DNA of 64,000 nt from the NCBI GenBank assembly GCA_016223145.1, contig JACRPN010000005.1:213819-277818 (forward strand). The letters run 5' to 3'. Below, piece by piece: positions 62,852 to 64,000 of the stretch (positions within the stretch are counted from its first letter, which is position 1; each line of letters opens with the position of its first letter). The DNA is from Armatimonadota bacterium (GTDB taxonomy: Bacteria; Armatimonadota; Fimbriimonadia; Fimbriimonadales; Fimbriimonadaceae). The notes beneath the pieces were generated by a model that saw only the letters and a program-made list of their open reading frames with translations, was not told the DNA's origin and made no database searches. Position numbers and translations under genes: made by a program.

Positions 62852-64000
62852 TCAGCCCTTGAGCGGCAGAACCTTCACGACCCCGTCCATTTGGGCGATC
62901 GACGCCAGGTCCTTGGCGTCGACGGTGACGAACACCGCCTTCAGGGAAGCATCGGTGAGGTGGATCGTCATGCCCATCGCCTTGAGCTTTGTGGAGAGGT
63001 CTGCCGGTGAGCCCTTGGTCCAGATTTGCACCTGAACCTTGCCCGCCGCCCTCCAGAGCGACTTGTCGACCCGGGTCAGCCTAAAGTACCGAGCCCGCTG
63101 AGCCGGGGGCAATTCCTTGGTGAGCGTCTCTTCCTGAGCCTTGTCCATACCGCTCAAAGAGGCCACCTGCTGGTCCGTCATCTTGTCAAAGCCCTGCTTG
63201 AACGAAGCGGGGTTGAGGTACCGGTAGGAATCAGCAAGCTCGGCTTTGTCCGCAACGCCGTAGTTGACGTTCTTTCCAGCCTTTATGCCCAGCGACGCGG
63301 TCGCGGGCGGACCGGCAGCCGCGCCGCCAAAGCCGCCGCCACCACCGCCTCCAAGGCCGCCTCGCGCCATACCCGACTGATACGCAGCTCCGGCGCTACG
63401 TCCGAGCATCTCCTTGCCCTTCTCGCCGCCAAAGATGCCTTCATAGCTCACGCCATCGGCCATCTCGACCGGCACATGCACCGTGACCTGTTTGCCGCCG
63501 ACGTTGATCACGCGATTTTCCACCGCGACGAACGACGTGTACTGCGTCATGATCCCGTACTTGAGCGCCAGCGCGATGATCTGTTCGGCCACGGGTTCGG
63601 GCTTCGATTCCTGTGGGTTCGTTTGGGCATAAAGGTGCCGGGTCTGAGCCAGCCAATCCGAGCGCATCAGGTCATCCACCTTCTCGCGCGCCCACAGCGA
63701 AGCTACCGCCGAGCCATGCTGATCCTGGCTTGGGAAGTTCGCCACGATGTCGCGCGACCAGGGCTTGCCGCCGAGCTTGCCCGTGATGTGGACGACGCCG
63801 CGGCCAGCGCCCGTGTAGCGGCCCTTGACCACGACAGGAGTTTGCGAAAAGACGTCGGGGATGGCGCGGGGCAGCACATCGGCCACAGGAACGCCGTCGA
63901 TTTTGACCTGGATGTCGGTGAGCACCGGGTTGTTCAGCCGCTCGGCAAACGCCTCGACGGCCTTGTCGGCCTCGGAGGCCAAGGTCACCACCTGCGACTC
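62852..64000 (-). CDS. C-terminal part of a VIT/VWA-like secreted protein (partial)
   Basis: At least 382 residues; the start lies beyond the right edge. The visible part begins after a probable VWA domain (VTLASEADKAVEAFAERLNNPVLTDIQVKIDG...), has MTQYTSFVAVENRV, as in inter-alpha-trypsin-inhibitor-heavy-chain-like proteins (VIT + VWA), a Gly-rich linker and a C-terminal domain (DLSTKLKAMGMTIHLTDASLKAVFVTVDAKDLASIAQMDGVVKVLPLKG) that looks like a small alpha/beta module. Probably surface-exposed. Confidence 0.7.
   Translation of the reverse strand, partial: ESQVVTLASEADKAVEAFAERLNNPVLTDIQVKIDGVPVADVLPRAIPDVFSQTPVVVKGRYTGAGRGVVHITGKLGGKPWSRDIVANFPSQDQHGSAVASLWAREKVDDLMRSDWLAQTRHLYAQTNPQESKPEPVAEQIIALALKYGIMTQYTSFVAVENRVINVGGKQVTVHVPVEMADGVSYEGIFGGEKGKEMLGRSAGAAYQSGMARGGLGGGGGGGFGGAAAGPPATASLGIKAGKNVNYGVADKAELADSYRYLNPASFKQGFDKMTDQQVASLSGMDKAQEETLTKELPPAQRARYFRLTRVDKSLWRAAGKVQVQIWTKGSPADLSTKLKAMGMTIHLTDASLKAVFVTVDAKDLASIAQMDGVVKVLPLKG

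Overview
The window is a high-GC, gene-dense, mostly housekeeping stretch of a bacterial chromosome. Two secreted proteins end in PEP-CTERM sorting tails, several are predicted lipoproteins or Tat/Sec exports, and a PagL-like lipid A deacylase points to a diderm cell. With a Hen1/Pnkp RNA-repair pair and many secreted peptidases, the best guess is Armatimonadota (Fimbriimonadia-like). That placement is inference from gene content; no rRNA is present. The only RNA gene seen is tRNA-His.

Layout. 0.2-6.6 kb: a TPR protein, the overlapping hen1-pnkp RNA-repair operon and an MFS exporter. 7-10.2 kb: a winged-helix/nucleotidyltransferase pair resembling a toxin-antitoxin module, behind two nearly identical long palindromes, then lepA. 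10.4-19.7 kb: a PEP-CTERM trypsin-like protease, an AmpG-like transporter, a saccharopine-dehydrogenase-like enzyme, pepF, pyruvate kinase and an FtsB/DivIC-like protein. 20.5-26.4 kb: sufCD, msrB, tRNA-His, folK and two tandem GspF/PilC-type genes. 26.6-32.7 kb: an esterase, an S10 carboxypeptidase, an M55 aminopeptidase and an ECF sigma/anti-sigma pair. 32.8-36.4 kb: a WD40/TSP3 protein, a Phd/RelE toxin-antitoxin module between direct repeats, and an unusual PrcB-like Cys-cluster protein. 36.8-44.6 kb: an AKB ligase/KAPA synthase family enzyme, der, a PagL-like protein, a thiN-symporter-FHA operon and dnaA. 44.7-64 kb: membrane and secreted proteins, M1 and M14 peptidases, a Tat-exported asparaginase-like hydrolase, a second PEP-CTERM protein, truncated eno, rpmA, rplU, a diguanylate cyclase, a clostripain-family lipoprotein with Ser at the Cys position, and the C-terminal part of a VIT/VWA-like protein running off the right edge.

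Sequence-level themes. (1) At least seven genes have a -10-like box only 5-8 nt from the ATG and no Shine-Dalgarno, suggesting leaderless transcription. (2) Intergenic regions carry several dispersed repeat families and short degenerate tandem repeats, and one such repeat lies in-frame inside a gene. (3) Two normally essential genes are internally or terminally deleted: der lacks switch I/II of G domain 1, and eno lacks its first ~48 codons, with a strong inverted repeat at the breakpoint. These are either real lesions or assembly errors, and read mapping would decide.
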